In this document: in pieces, positions 19,403 to 28,153 of the stretch
How positions within the stretch are numbered: position 1 is the first letter of the stretch
Layout of the letters: each line of letters begins with the position of its first letter
Origin: JBMTVN01 sp046047235
GTDB taxonomy: Bacteria; Verrucomicrobiota; Verrucomicrobiia; Limisphaerales; JAHDYP01
Direction of reading: 5' to 3'
DNA: 64,000 bases
Assembly: GCA_046047235.1 (NCBI GenBank)
Contig: JBJOII010000011.1
Span: 16,139-80,138, forward strand
Notes under the pieces: generated by a model
Databases searched by the model: none
The model's input: the letters and a program-made list of their open reading frames with translations, nothing else
Told to the model about the DNA's origin: nothing
Position numbers and translations under genes: made by a program

Positions 19403-19607
19403 CAGGTCCCGCTCCACTGCCGTCAAAACCACCAACCCCCACTTCACGCCTCACCCGGAAAACCCCTCCACTGAATCACAACACCCCCAAAAGAGCGACC
19501 TCCAAGCCGATTAAATTTTGCCTGCAACCTACCCGCATACCCCAACATCAATACCCACCCACCCCGCCAAAACGGAACACTCAAACCTCAAACCTTTGAC
19601 CAATAAC

Positions 19608-19624
19608 CCAGCTCCCAGCTCCCA
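19608..19624. repeat. Short AGCTCCC heptad run
   Basis: Two and a half AGCTCCC units in the 229-base gap between hemerythrin and tamB. It belongs to the same family as the longer runs near 42707, 52394 and 57660. Confidence 0.55.
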
Positions 19625-19631
19625 AAAAACC

Positions 19632-20081
19632 CTACCCCACAATCGCCTTCCGCTCCTCCTTCCACCGCTCCCCCAACCCCAACAAGGTCTTCGCCTTCAA
19701 ATGCTTCTCCGCCATCGGAAAAATCAACCGCTCTTCCTTGTCAAAATGCCGACGCGACCCCACCACGGCCTGCCGCAGATAATCCCGCGCTTTCCCAACC
19801 TGCGAGCTCGCCAAACAAGCCCCCAGCGCCGCGTCAATCTCCTCATGCTCCTGATGAAATGTGTCGTGCTGCCCAATCTGCTCAAAGCAATGATCCAAGG
19901 GCTCAATGATCAACTCATCCTCAACCTTCGAATGGGCGTCCAGCATCGACTCAAGAACGCGCCCCAATACCTGAACCTCCCGTAACGTCTTCAGTGTGGG
20001 TAACGCCTCCTCAATGGAATCGAAAAGGTTGTGGAACACGACGTGCTCAGCCAGTAGTGCCTCAGTGATCTTAATGGCCAT
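19632..20081 (-). CDS. Hemerythrin-like (HHE cation-binding) protein
   Basis: 149 residues from the ATG at 20081. Start chosen because the upstream extension of the frame is unlike any HHE protein. Four-helix bundle with di-iron ligand candidates EHVVFHN, DAHSKVEDE, HDTFHQEHEE and RHFDKEERLIFP. Such proteins bind oxygen, nitric oxide or iron in the cytoplasm. It lies 34 bases after the pseudouridine synthase gene. No ribosome-binding site is obvious. Confidence 0.9.
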   Translation of the reverse strand: MAIKITEALLAEHVVFHNLFDSIEEALPTLKTLREVQVLGRVLESMLDAHSKVEDELIIEPLDHCFEQIGQHDTFHQEHEEIDAALGACLASSQVGKARDYLRQAVVGSRRHFDKEERLIFPMAEKHLKAKTLLGLGERWKEERKAIVG

Positions 20082-20115
20082 AGTGCGGCGAATATCGCCC
20101 CACACCCCAATCACG

Positions 20116-20997
20116 TCAAACCACAGAATCAGTTCCCTGCTCCTCGCTCCCCCACTGCCCCCCCCCAGAATCACCGCCCAGCGCCCCATACCGCCGCAGA
20201 TACTTCAAACCCACCTCAAAATCTTTCGGTAAAGGCGCCTCTACCACCACCTCCCCCGGTATCCCAGCTGCCACCGCCGGCAACCTCACGGATTCCACAT
20301 GCAAAGCCGGCCGCCCTATCAATGGCCGCTCCTCCAAATCCCGCTTGAAACGGTAGCCCGGCTTCAACCTCGACAAGTTCAAAGAACGCCCGCCATACAG
20401 CTCGTCCCCCACCAACCGTAACCCGTGCCGACGCAAATGAGCCCTGATCTGATGCGGACGCCCCCCAATCACCCGACAACGCAACAAGGTGAACTTCCGA
20501 AAACGCTCCACCACCTCAAACCGCGTTTCACTTCGCTTTCCCCGCTCCTTGTCCACCCGATAAAAACCCGTGGGAGTTGGCTTCCTCGCCAGCGGTGCAC
20601 TAATCGTAAACTCGTCCTGCGGAGATCCCTCCACCAGCGCCAAGGTCACGGTCGGCGCCAAATGCGAAGCAAATAAATTGGCCAGTGCCTGCCAACACGC
20701 ACGCGTCCTCGCCACCACCAAAACCCCACTCGCCTCAGCATCCATCCGCTGCGGCGTCGCCAAGAATCCAGGGTCGTTACCAGAAAACCAATCCCCCCTC
20801 CGCGCACGCGCATCCTGCATCAAACCCAGAAAAGAAGGACCTTCAGGAGAAACGGAATCCGCCAGAACCGGCAGACCAGATGGCTTGTCGACCACCAGCA
20901 AATGCGGTTCATCAAACAAAACCGGTAGCTGCCAACGGAGCTTGTCATCCCCGTCATCCAACCCCAACCGAATGAGAGAGCCAGGTCGCTTGCTCAC
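20116..20997 (-). CDS. RluA/RluD-family pseudouridine synthase
   Basis: 293 residues starting at a GTG at 20997, whose GTGA overlaps the stop of the upstream chaperone gene. A longer reading to 21060 would overlap that gene by 67 bases. Motifs: HLLVVDKPSGLPV, catalytic aspartate in QRMDAEASGVLVVA (usual form HRLDRDTSG, so R and D are kept but neighbours diverge), and GGRPHQIRAHLRRHG. No S4 domain is visible at the N-terminus. It isomerises uridine in rRNA or tRNA; which site cannot be told. Confidence 0.88.
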   Translation of the reverse strand: MSKRPGSLIRLGLDDGDDKLRWQLPVLFDEPHLLVVDKPSGLPVLADSVSPEGPSFLGLMQDARARRGDWFSGNDPGFLATPQRMDAEASGVLVVARTRACWQALANLFASHLAPTVTLALVEGSPQDEFTISAPLARKPTPTGFYRVDKERGKRSETRFEVVERFRKFTLLRCRVIGGRPHQIRAHLRRHGLRLVGDELYGGRSLNLSRLKPGYRFKRDLEERPLIGRPALHVESVRLPAVAAGIPGEVVVEAPLPKDFEVGLKYLRRYGALGGDSGGGQWGSEEQGTDSVV

Positions 20998-22676
20998 TGG
21001 CCGTTGCTCAAGTCCGGAAGACTGTTCACCTGCGCCAATTCCATCTCCTTGCGGCTCCACTCCGATACCGCCTGGTTGCGCTGACTGTTCCTTAAATCCT
21101 CCATGTAACCCGCCAATTCCGTCTTCACCCGATCCTCGCTAACCGGCTCACGGCTCACCCCATAAATCACCACCCCACCGTCAGCCGTCTGCTCCACATC
21201 GCTCAATTGCCCCGCACTCAGCTCAAGCGCAGCGGGTTGAATCTGCCTGAAATTCACCCCCGACGGCAGGCCTGCCAAGGTGCTCGTCCCCTGCGAAAAT
21301 GACTCCGGTGAGATCACCGTCACACCCGCCTCCGCACAAATCGAATCGAAATCCTTCGCAGCAGCAACCCCTGCCTTCGCCGACTCCAGAAAAGCAGCCG
21401 CCGCCTCGCGAGCCAACCGCCGAGCCTCCGCACTCCTGAAATCCAACACCACCTGGTCCCGGAATTGATCCAGCGGTGGCACATACCCCGCCACGCGCTC
21501 CTTCAGTGTCATCAAATAAACACCATCCCGACTCACCACCGGCTCCATCGACATCGGCTGAACCTCAGTCAACCCAAACGCCGCCGTACCAAATTCCTGC
21601 CCCACACCCAACTCCAGTGGCGGACTCAACCGCGCAAATGGCTCCGTAGTCCCATGCTCCAATGCCTGCCCCGCCGCCAACCGCTCCAAATGATCCTTCT
21701 GCTGAGGAGCCTCCTCGTAGGCTAGTAATAGCTGCTCCCCAAATGCCGTCGAAGCCTTGTAAGCCAAGGACAAAGCAAGCTGATCCACCAGCTCACCCCT
21801 CAACTGCTGCTTCGCAGCCTCCGCGCTCATCACAACCCCGTTCGTCCCCAGAAAACTGTTCGTGCCACGCTGCAAATACATCGCCTCCAGCTGCGTGCTC
21901 AAATTCGTGCTCGAACCCAGCTGAGTCTCCGCCGCCCCAACATAATTCGAGGCCGCAAACTTCACATAGTTCACCACAACCTTGTCAGAAATCCGCCAAC
22001 GCGCCGCTTCCTTGTTGTAAAACGCCTCCAAAGCCGCATCGTCCACCACAACCTTGTCCACCTGATTCGTGTAGCTGAACGACACCAGCTTCACTTTCAC
22101 TGACTCGTTCTCACGCCGAAAAGCCGCCTCCGCCTCACGCGGACTCACCAGCGCACCCGATACCGCACCCGCCTCCATCAGGTGCTGAATGCCCACCTGA
22201 TGCCGCGCAAATTGCTTGAAAGCCTCCTCAGTAACCTTGCCCCGAGGCAGCGCCGTGTCCAAAAACTGCCGATACATCTGCGGCTGAAACCGTCCCGTCT
22301 CCCGGTCCGAAAACAACGGCGCCAACCACTGCGCCACCTCAGCATCATCCACCCACACATTCAGCGACTCCAGCTTGTCCAACATCACCAGCCGCCGAGC
22401 CACTTCGTTCTCCGCATCAAACATCATCCGCGCCTGCTGCGACTCCTCCGGCCACGAACCCATCATCATGAAAAACCTCAGGCGCGCCTCAGTATACGCC
22501 TGCATAAATTGATCCCGCCCAATCGGCTCGCCATTCACGTAACCGTAAATGCCCGTGCCCCGGGCCGCACCGGGAGAAGACCCGCCCGGACCCATGTACC
22601 AAACAAAAGAGATGATCACCAAAACAATGATGACGATCCACAACCAGCTCTGATGGCGTCGAATTGTACCAAACAT
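20994..22676 (-). CDS. Membrane-anchored SurA/PpiD-like periplasmic folding factor
   Basis: 560 residues. One N-terminal membrane helix (about 11-28, LWIVIIVLVIISFVWYM), then a SurA_N/PpiD-like helical region with GYVNGEPIGRDQFMQAY and RRLVMLDKLESLNVWVDDAEVAQWL. A weakly conserved parvulin-like segment may lie at about 340-440 (SRDGVYLMTLKERV), but I cannot point to catalytic residues, so it may be chaperone-only. Translation of the downstream pseudouridine synthase is coupled to it by a GTGA overlap. Confidence 0.8.
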   Translation of the reverse strand: MFGTIRRHQSWLWIVIIVLVIISFVWYMGPGGSSPGAARGTGIYGYVNGEPIGRDQFMQAYTEARLRFFMMMGSWPEESQQARMMFDAENEVARRLVMLDKLESLNVWVDDAEVAQWLAPLFSDRETGRFQPQMYRQFLDTALPRGKVTEEAFKQFARHQVGIQHLMEAGAVSGALVSPREAEAAFRRENESVKVKLVSFSYTNQVDKVVVDDAALEAFYNKEAARWRISDKVVVNYVKFAASNYVGAAETQLGSSTNLSTQLEAMYLQRGTNSFLGTNGVVMSAEAAKQQLRGELVDQLALSLAYKASTAFGEQLLLAYEEAPQQKDHLERLAAGQALEHGTTEPFARLSPPLELGVGQEFGTAAFGLTEVQPMSMEPVVSRDGVYLMTLKERVAGYVPPLDQFRDQVVLDFRSAEARRLAREAAAAFLESAKAGVAAAKDFDSICAEAGVTVISPESFSQGTSTLAGLPSGVNFRQIQPAALELSAGQLSDVEQTADGGVVIYGVSREPVSEDRVKTELAGYMEDLRNSQRNQAVSEWSRKEMELAQVNSLPDLSNGQ

Positions 22677-22742
22677 ATGTCAATCACTAGGTTGACCGCG
22701 CAAATGCAAGACGCGCACCCTACCCGCCCCCCCCAAAACGGG

Positions 22743-23966
22743 TCAATCCATTTGCAGCACACGTTTTAATACCCCCGCCAACCGCTCATACTGCCCCAAA
22801 TGGTTGTATAACTGCGCCGAAACCCTCACCAGCCGCCGCGGATACGCCGGCCAAGGCACAATCGGCACCTCAATACCCTCCTCCCCCAATAACCGGTCCT
22901 GCAAAGGATCCAAATATAACGGCGATACCGGCGGCACCCCACCCACAGCACACGGTAACGGCACCGAAGCCATGCTCCCAATCATCGAGGCCGGACACGG
23001 CTCCTCAACCCCCAACGCCTCGCAGAGCAACCTCCGCCCCTCCAACGCCAATAAACGATTCCTCCGCCGAATCGCCACCCACCCACCCTCCACCAAACCC
23101 GCCATCGCCCCCAACGCCACCGGCACGCTCAGCCAGGCACTGGGATCCATCGTCCCAGTCCAGCCAAACTCCACCTGATACCGCGAACGATCCCGACGCA
23201 GACTGTTCGCCCCATGACTAATCGCCAAGGGCCTCACCCCATCCTGCCGATCCTCACGAACCCATAAAAACGCCGCCCCCTTCGGCGCCCCAATCCATTT
23301 GTGACAGTTCGCCGTGTAATACGTCGCCCCCAACCTCTCCAACCGCAACGGAACCATCCCTGGCGCATGCGCCCCGTCCACCAAAACCTCCACCCCCCGC
23401 CCGGCTAACCATGGCACCCACCGCTCCAAGGGCATCACCATCCCCGTCGGACTCGTCACATGATCCAACAAAACCAAACGCGTCCTCCGCGTCAGCCGCC
23501 CCGCAATAGCCTCAAATGCCTCCTCCTCCGACCGCAACGGAAAGGGCACACGAGCCACCACCACCCTCACCCCCACAGCCCCAGCCACAAAATCCAACGC
23601 GTTCCTGCACGCATTATACTCATGGTCCGTCACCAATAACTCGTCACCACGACGAAACCGTAATGACCTCAAAACCGTGTTCACCCCATGCGTCGCATTC
23701 GGAACAAAAACCAAATCCCGCGACTTCACCCCCACAAACCTCGCCAACACCCCCCTCGCCTCATCCAGTAACTCCTCCAAATCCCGCACAAAAAATTGCA
23801 CCGGCTGACGCTCCATCCGCTCCCGCACCCCACGCTGATAAGCCAACACCTCCCGCAAACACGCCCCAAAGGAACCGTGGTTCAAAAAATCCACCCCCCG
23901 GTCCAATCGCCACAACCGCCCCGCCGCCGCAGGCCGTCCCAGCTCCTTCAATCGCTCCGCTCGCAT
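22743..23966 (-). CDS. PLP-dependent class V aminotransferase, isopenicillin-N-epimerase-like
   Basis: 407 residues from the ATG at 23966, chosen because GGGGAGG sits six bases before it; in-frame starts at 23981 and 24017 lie in or next to a strong hairpin. Motifs: FLNHGSFGACLREVL, VFVPNATHGVNTVLRS, VDGAHAPGM, and the PLP lysine in NCHKWIGAPKG (about residue 222). The family includes epimerases, desulfurases and hercynylcysteine lyases; the substrate is unknown. Confidence 0.88.
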   Translation of the reverse strand: MRAERLKELGRPAAAGRLWRLDRGVDFLNHGSFGACLREVLAYQRGVRERMERQPVQFFVRDLEELLDEARGVLARFVGVKSRDLVFVPNATHGVNTVLRSLRFRRGDELLVTDHEYNACRNALDFVAGAVGVRVVVARVPFPLRSEEEAFEAIAGRLTRRTRLVLLDHVTSPTGMVMPLERWVPWLAGRGVEVLVDGAHAPGMVPLRLERLGATYYTANCHKWIGAPKGAAFLWVREDRQDGVRPLAISHGANSLRRDRSRYQVEFGWTGTMDPSAWLSVPVALGAMAGLVEGGWVAIRRRNRLLALEGRRLLCEALGVEEPCPASMIGSMASVPLPCAVGGVPPVSPLYLDPLQDRLLGEEGIEVPIVPWPAYPRRLVRVSAQLYNHLGQYERLAGVLKRVLQMD

Positions 23967-23986
23967 CACTCGCCTCCCCATATGCA

Positions 23987-24014
23987 AGAATCGACCGGCT
24001 AACCGGTCGATTCT
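23987..24014. terminator. Perfect 12-bp inverted repeat with 4-base loop between two minus-strand genes
   Basis: Left arm AGAATCGACCGG (23987-23998), loop CTAA, right arm CCGGTCGATTCT (24003-24014). It lies after the oxidoreductase stop (24047) and before the aminotransferase start (23966). No T-run follows on the minus strand, so a classical Rho-independent terminator is not shown. A 5'-leader hairpin or a regulator operator are alternatives. Confidence 0.55.
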
Positions 24015-24046
24015 CAACGCTATCCTCTAATTAAAATCAGGCCCCA

Positions 24047-25342
24047 TCAGCTCTCCAGCTTCCAGGGCGACCGATACGGAAACGGAATGTCCAGCCACTT
24101 CGACTTGCCACTCCATTGCGAAAAATCCTGCGCCACAGGATCCCAGCGCATCCGCTCCCGATGATGATACGCCAGGTTCACCAGATGACAGACGGTCACC
24201 GTCCGGGCCCCAACCTCCACATCACAGATCGGCTTGGTCCGCGTCTCCACACTCCTCAGCCAGTCGCCAATATGATCGTTGCTCTCGTAAAGCCGCACAT
24301 CCCCGGGCCCCGATCGCCACTCCTCCAAGACCTCCGGCGTCGCCTCAAACTTGCCTCGGTTCACATACACCTTCCCCTCACTCCCGTGAATCGTCACCCC
24401 GTTGCCGTTCCGATGCACCACCTCCGTGCCGTTCGCATACACCAGACGCACACCGTGCGTGGCATTCTCCTCACTCGCCGGAATAATCTCCACCGGACCA
24501 CTCTGATCCATCCCCAAGGCCCACTGCGCAATGTCAAAATGATGCGCACCCCAATCCGTCACCATCCCACCACCAAATTCCACGTAATTGCGCCAGTTCG
24601 GGAAATGCCCGTGAACACCCCTCGGACTTAACTCCGAATTGTAAGGCCGCAAAGGCGTCGGCCCCAACCACATGTTCCAATCACACGCAGCCTCCGTCGT
24701 CTCCGCCGGTAAATCACACCAAACACTCGGCCCTCCCACCGCAACCTCAATCTCGTAAATCCGCCCCAACCGACCGTTGCGAACCAACTCGCACGCCCGC
24801 CGAAACTCACTCATCGATCGCTGCATGCTCCCCACCTGAAACACCCGACGATTCCGACGCACCGCGTTCACCACCGCCTTGGCCTCGTTAATCGACTGGC
24901 ACAACGGCTTCTCACAATAGATGTCCTTGCCCGCATTCGCCGCAGCAATCGAAATCAAAGCATGCCAGTGGTCCGGCGTCGCAATCACCACCGCATCCAC
25001 ATCCGACCGCGCCAACACCGACCGAAAATCATTGTAGGCATCACACCCACGATACTCCCCACGCCCCGTCGCCTCCGCATACCGCTCGTTCACCGTCGCC
25101 CGCGCCGCCTCACGCCGCGTCCGGTCCACATCACATACCGCCACCACCTGGCACTGCTCACGCCGCAGTATGTTGCCAGTCAAACCACGGTTCTGCGTCC
25201 CCATGCCAATAGACGCAATGTGGAGACGGCTGTTCGGGCCCACCGGAGCAGACCAAACCTTCGAGGGAAGCAACATCGGAGCAACCGCAACCGTGGCCGC
25301 AGTGCCCAGAAATCGTCGTCGGGAAAACGCTTTTTTCGTCAT
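24047..25342 (-). CDS. Tat-exported Gfo/Idh/MocA-family oxidoreductase
   Basis: 431 residues from the ATG at 25342. Tat signal SRRRFLG at about residues 7-13 and a hydrophobic stretch ending near WSAPVG. NAD(P)-binding Rossmann motif ASIGMGTQNRG, catalytic EKP motif in IYCEKPLCQS, and HWHALISIAA in the active-site region. In PVC bacteria, exported Gfo/Idh/MocA proteins are very numerous and are linked to sugar oxidation or glycan breakdown. Partner genes are not visible here. Confidence 0.9.
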   Translation of the reverse strand: MTKKAFSRRRFLGTAATVAVAPMLLPSKVWSAPVGPNSRLHIASIGMGTQNRGLTGNILRREQCQVVAVCDVDRTRREAARATVNERYAEATGRGEYRGCDAYNDFRSVLARSDVDAVVIATPDHWHALISIAAANAGKDIYCEKPLCQSINEAKAVVNAVRRNRRVFQVGSMQRSMSEFRRACELVRNGRLGRIYEIEVAVGGPSVWCDLPAETTEAACDWNMWLGPTPLRPYNSELSPRGVHGHFPNWRNYVEFGGGMVTDWGAHHFDIAQWALGMDQSGPVEIIPASEENATHGVRLVYANGTEVVHRNGNGVTIHGSEGKVYVNRGKFEATPEVLEEWRSGPGDVRLYESNDHIGDWLRSVETRTKPICDVEVGARTVTVCHLVNLAYHHRERMRWDPVAQDFSQWSGKSKWLDIPFPYRSPWKLES

Positions 25343-25425
25343 AACGGTGTTCACACCATGGTTCAACCCGCGCACCCTGCCAAAGACCCCCCACCCAAAT
25401 CAAATCAAACCTGCTCCCCGCCAAC

Positions 25426-25611
25426 CATCTCCCATCTCCCATCTCCCGCGCTGCGCCCTCAGCCCTCCGCCCTCAGCCCTCCGCCCTCCGCCCTCTGCCC
25501 TCAGCCCTCTGCGCTATGCCCTCTGCGCTCAGCCCTCTGCGCTCCGCCCTCTGCGCTCCGCCCTCTGCGCTCCGCCCTCTGCGCTCCGCCCTCTGCGCTA
25601 TGCGCTCCGCC
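25426..25611. repeat. Degenerate heptanucleotide tandem repeat array (CATCTCC, then CCCTCWG/CGCTCYG units)
   Basis: The gap 25343-25649 is filled by 7-base units. A short CATCTCC run (25426-25446) is followed from about 25454 by some 22 units of the pattern C-C/G-C-T-C/A-N-G, such as CCCTCAG, CCCTCCG, CCCTCTG, CGCTCCG and CGCTATG. Units vary mainly at positions 2, 5 and 6, while the 7-base period is kept. Apparent ORFs reading through are artefacts of the repeat. Confidence 0.85.
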
Positions 25612-25649
25612 AACCGATGAAAGTTGCCTTGCTCAGGGCAACCAGTAGT

Positions 25650-26846
25650 ATGTCCCCCAATTCAATGCCGCCCATGCACCCCCACCTACGCCACCTCGGC
25701 CGTCAGCTGGCCTGCCTCACCCTCCTCACAATAACCCTCGGGACCATCCCGCCCGTTACCCAAGCCCACGCCGCCACCCAACCCGCCATGAAACCCATCG
25801 AAATCGCCAACTGGGGCCGCAATACCGACGGCCAACCCGTCCAACTCGTCACTCTCCACAACGAAAACGGTATGGTCGCCAAAATCACCACGCTCGGCGC
25901 CATCCTCACCGAACTCCACGTCCCCGACCGCCAAGGCAATGTCACCAACGTCGTCCTCGGCTTCGATAACCTCGAACGCTACCTCCAAGGCCACCCCGCC
26001 TTCGGCGCCACCATCGGCCGCGTCGCCAACCGCATCGCCAATGCCAACTTCAAACTCAACGGCAAAACCCACCAGCTCGCCGCAAACCTCGGCCCCCACC
26101 ACATCCACGGCGGCCGCGCAGGCTTCCACCACAAAATCTGGACCGCTACCCCCCTCCCGGAACAAGCCGGCAAATCCTCCGTCGCCTTCACCTACACCAG
26201 CCCCGATGGAGAAGAAGGCTACCCCGGCACCCTCCACGTCAAAGTCACCTACACGCTCACCAAAAATAACGAACTCCGCCTCGACTACGAAGCCACCACC
26301 GATAAACCCACCATCATCAACCTCACCAACCATAGTTACTTCAACCTCGGCGGCTCCGGTGACGTCCTTGACCATATCCTCGAAATCAATGCCCATAATT
26401 ATACGCCCGCCGATATCAGCCTCATCCCCACCGGTGAAATCGCCCCGGTAGCCGGAACCCCGCTCGACTTCACCCAACCCACTGCCATCGGCGCCCGCAT
26501 CAACCAGCTCCGCCCACGCCCCAACGGCTACGACCATAATTACGTCATCAATAAATCCAACCCCAACGACTTCGTCTTCGCCGCCCGCGCCACCCACCCC
26601 GCCAGTGGACGCACCATGGAAACCTGGACCTCCGAACCCGGCGTCCAACTCTATACCGCCAATGGCTTTGACGGCACCATGACCGGCACCGGCGGAGTCA
26701 GCTACCCCCAACACGCCGGCTTCTGCCTCGAAACCCAACACTACCCCGACTCCATCCATCACCCCAACTTCCCCTCCGTCGTCCTCCAGCCAAACCAAAC
26801 CTTCCACAGCACCACCTCCTTCCGCTTCAGTAATTCCCAACCCTAA
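25650..26846 (+). CDS. galM: Exported aldose 1-epimerase (galactose mutarotase)
   Basis: 398 residues from the ATG at 25650; the open frame runs further upstream only through the heptad repeats, which are not protein-like. Residues 1-41 are a signal peptide (ACLTLLTITLGTI...AHA), so the enzyme should be periplasmic. Catalytic motifs: HHIHGG (about 150), NHSYFNLGG (about 226) and the base glutamate in CLETQHYPDS (about 360). It interconverts alpha and beta anomers of aldoses. It stands 20 bases before glgC; because it is exported, the proximity may be fortuitous. Confidence 0.93.
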   Translation: MSPNSMPPMHPHLRHLGRQLACLTLLTITLGTIPPVTQAHAATQPAMKPIEIANWGRNTDGQPVQLVTLHNENGMVAKITTLGAILTELHVPDRQGNVTNVVLGFDNLERYLQGHPAFGATIGRVANRIANANFKLNGKTHQLAANLGPHHIHGGRAGFHHKIWTATPLPEQAGKSSVAFTYTSPDGEEGYPGTLHVKVTYTLTKNNELRLDYEATTDKPTIINLTNHSYFNLGGSGDVLDHILEINAHNYTPADISLIPTGEIAPVAGTPLDFTQPTAIGARINQLRPRPNGYDHNYVINKSNPNDFVFAARATHPASGRTMETWTSEPGVQLYTANGFDGTMTGTGGVSYPQHAGFCLETQHYPDSIHHPNFPSVVLQPNQTFHSTTSFRFSNSQP

Positions 26847-26866
26847 CCACCCCCTCCTCCCACACC

Positions 26867-28132
26867 ATGAATAAAACCATCGCCATGGTCTTCGCCGGAG
26901 GTCGCGTCAGCGAACTCTCCGCCCTCACCGAAAAAAGACCCAAAGCCGCCGTCGTCATGGGCGGCTGCTACCGCACCGTCGACTTCGCCCTCTCTAACCT
27001 CGCCGATACAGGAATCGGCCGCGTCGGTATCCTCGCCCAATACCGCCCCGCTTCCCTCATGGATCACGTCGCCAGTGGCGTCGCCTGGGACCTGGTCGGC
27101 ACCAACCGCCAACTCCGCTTCCTCCCACCCTACATGGGACCCGAAACCGCCGACTGGTACCGCGGCCCCGCCGATGCCCTCTTCCAAAACCTCGACTTCA
27201 TCGAACGTAGCGACGCCGACCACGTCCTCGTCGTCTCCGGTGACCACGCCTACCGCATGAGCTATGAACCGCTCATCCACTTCCACAAGGAACATGACGC
27301 CGACCTCACCATGGCCTTCACCCCCAGACCCGATGACTCCTCCAGATTCGGAATCGGTGAACTCAATGCCCTGGGCCAAATCGTCAACTTCACCGAAAAA
27401 CCCGAATACCCCAGAACCCACCTCGCCTCCATGAGCGTCTACCTCTTCAGCCGCCACGTGCTGCTCGATGAACTCCGACGCGCCATCACCTCCTCCGGCG
27501 AAGACTGCCGCTTCCAAATCCACGAAGTCATGCGGCAAATGATCCCCCGACGCCGCGCCTACGGCTGGATCTACCACGGCCCCTGGCACTACACCCGCTC
27601 CATCGACGAATACCTCCACTTCCACCAGGACCTCCTCGGAACCCACCCCAAAATCGACCTCGATGCCTGGGAAGTACGCTCCAACTTCCTCGCCCGCCGC
27701 TCAGCTCCCCCAGCCCCCACCCGCCAACTCCCCGGTTCCCACGTCGAAAACTGCCTCGTCAGCCCCGGCTGCATGATCGCAGGAACCGTGCGCAATAGCG
27801 TCCTCTCACCAGGCGTCCGGATCGAAGCCGGCGCCTCCGTCGTCGACTCCATCCTCCTCGATGACGTCGTCGTCGAAGCCGGCGCCAAACTCGATCGCGT
27901 CATCTCCGATAAACGTACCTGGTTCGGTCCCGAATGCACCGTCGGCGATGGCCCAACAGTCGTTTCCAAAGAGATGCCCAACTCCCTCAAAAGCGGCGCC
28001 ACCCTCGTCGCCGCCGACCTCCGCATCCCACCAAAAGCCCGCATCGGTCGCGGATGTATCATCCACCACGGCGTCCCCGCCTCCGCCATGGAAAAACCCC
28101 TCGCCTCCGGTCAAAGCCTCTCCGCCCGCTAA
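26867..28132 (+). CDS. glgC: Glucose-1-phosphate adenylyltransferase
   Basis: 421 residues. Makes ADP-glucose from ATP and glucose-1-phosphate. N-terminal nucleotidyltransferase domain with AGGRVSELSALTEKRPKAAVVMGG (usual form GGRGTRLxPLTxxRxKPAVPxGG, so the Arg and Lys remain while the second glycine and proline are changed), then WYRGPADALFQN, VVSGDHAYRMSY and FTEKP. The C-terminal part (from about 290) has hexapeptide-repeat character typical of the left-handed helix of GlgC. glgA follows after 21 bases. No Shine-Dalgarno sequence is visible. Confidence 0.93.
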   Translation: MNKTIAMVFAGGRVSELSALTEKRPKAAVVMGGCYRTVDFALSNLADTGIGRVGILAQYRPASLMDHVASGVAWDLVGTNRQLRFLPPYMGPETADWYRGPADALFQNLDFIERSDADHVLVVSGDHAYRMSYEPLIHFHKEHDADLTMAFTPRPDDSSRFGIGELNALGQIVNFTEKPEYPRTHLASMSVYLFSRHVLLDELRRAITSSGEDCRFQIHEVMRQMIPRRRAYGWIYHGPWHYTRSIDEYLHFHQDLLGTHPKIDLDAWEVRSNFLARRSAPPAPTRQLPGSHVENCLVSPGCMIAGTVRNSVLSPGVRIEAGASVVDSILLDDVVVEAGAKLDRVISDKRTWFGPECTVGDGPTVVSKEMPNSLKSGATLVAADLRIPPKARIGRGCIIHHGVPASAMEKPLASGQSLSAR

Positions 28133-28153
28133 ACCCACCCAGCAACACACGCC

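Noticed and set aside
20994..21060. Long reading of the pseudouridine synthase overlapping the chaperone gene
   Set aside because: A GTG exactly at the upstream stop gives a standard 4-base coupling, and the extra residues are not family-like.
25686..26840. 384-codon minus-strand frame opposite galM, rich in Gly/Val/Asp
   Set aside because: galM has all catalytic motifs on plus; the opposite frame is open only because GNN codons mirror NNC codons.
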